Assembly (NCBI RefSeq): GCF_030363035.1
Contig: NZ_JAUCMN010000003.1
Span: 1-64,000 of the forward strand
DNA from: Curtobacterium caseinilyticum
GTDB taxonomy: Bacteria; Actinomycetota; Actinomycetes; Actinomycetales; Microbacteriaceae
Reading direction: 5' to 3'
Length of the DNA stretch: 64,000 nt
Part shown: piece by piece, positions 63,954 to 64,000 of the stretch
Layout of the letters: each line of letters starts with the position of its first letter
How positions within the stretch are numbered: the stretch's first letter is position 1
Notes under the pieces: model-generated
Told to the model about the DNA's origin: nothing
Databases searched by the model: none
Seen by the model: only the letters and a program-made list of their open reading frames with translations
Program-made: the position numbers and the translations under genes

Positions 63954-64000
63954 GGCAGGTCGAGCGGCCCGCCGTACCACTCCTCGATGATGGCGCGGGC
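63950..64000 (-). CDS. C-terminal end of a truncated upstream gene, possibly NudC-like
   Basis: The last 16 codons of a gene that continues outside the window: ARAIIEEWYGGPLDLP and a TGA overlapping the helicase GTG. The IARxxIxxW-like ending resembles NADH pyrophosphatases (NudC). This is a weak hint; gene identity cannot be settled from 16 residues. Confidence 0.6.
   Translation of the reverse strand, partial: ARAIIEEWYGGPLDLP

Noticed and set aside
63954..63980. GTG nine codons upstream as helicase start
   Set aside because: The GTG at 63953 forms a GTGA overlap with the preceding stop, matching the gene spacing style of the region. The longer form cannot be excluded.

Overview
The window is about 64 kb of very GC-rich actinobacterial chromosome. 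Gene content points to the family Microbacteriaceae, and Curtobacterium is my best guess for the genus. That rests on gene content (UPF0182, YlbL-type S16 protease, DUF2342, DUF3039 and DUF3097 proteins, a mnmA-ligA-gatCAB block, a teichoic-acid-like locus) and not on any database search. I see no rRNA, prophage, insertion sequence, integrase or CRISPR array. I call 51 protein genes, one of them cut by the window edge, and two tRNAs: Leu-UAG and the initiator fMet.

Layout. 0-5 kb: a DUF559-type protein, a YceI protein behind a palindromic operator/promoter, and a DinB-like/aldo-keto reductase pair. 4.8-8.5 kb: an MpaB-type oxygenase divergent from an acyl-CoA ligase, then a DMT transporter. 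7.5-13.4 kb: a minus-strand run of two transporters, a DrrAB-type ABC pair and a Q/G-rich protein. 13.5-18.1 kb: a GDPD-IMPase fusion, DUF3054, a CxxC protein and DUF3097. 18.2-21.1 kb: a zinc alcohol dehydrogenase and a two-gene type III polyketide synthase/methyltransferase unit. 21.4-32.7 kb: the minus-strand block mnmA, ligA, an alpha/beta hydrolase, a class A PBP and gatCAB. 32.8-39.1 kb: an MFS transporter, tRNA-Leu, DedA, the overlapping operon murI-rph-rdgB, pncB and DUF3039. 39.3-42.1 kb: an ABC exporter pair. 42.4-49.3 kb: a cell-wall glycopolymer locus (nucleotidyltransferase, TagGH-like exporter, glycerophosphotransferase-like protein, CDP-alcohol transferase, two glycosyltransferases). 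49.5-55 kb: HtrA, an aminotransferase, a 1.3-kb repeat field and a nitrilase-like amidase. 55.2-64 kb: tRNA-fMet, UPF0182, the YlbL-like protease, DUF2342, an orphan cyclodehydratase-like protein and a UvrD2-like helicase. The last group resembles the mycobacterial Rv3193c-Rv3198c neighbourhood.

The most unusual signal is non-coding. About twenty copies of an element of nearly constant length (usually 56-57 bp, extremes 49-58) lie between genes. Each has inverted termini close to CGAGCGGGCGGAACC ... GGTTCCGCCCGCTCG and a divergent centre. Two degenerate copies of exactly 57 bp sit in frame inside the aldo-keto reductase N-terminus and supply a 20-residue protein repeat. A second family consists of long, often perfect terminator-like palindromes built on the word GACGGGAGGC.

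Gene expression looks compact. Many neighbours overlap by ATGA or GTGA. At least thirteen genes carry a TANNNT box 6-8 nt before the start codon, as expected for leaderless transcripts. Divergent pairs such as murI/pncB share very short intergenic regions.
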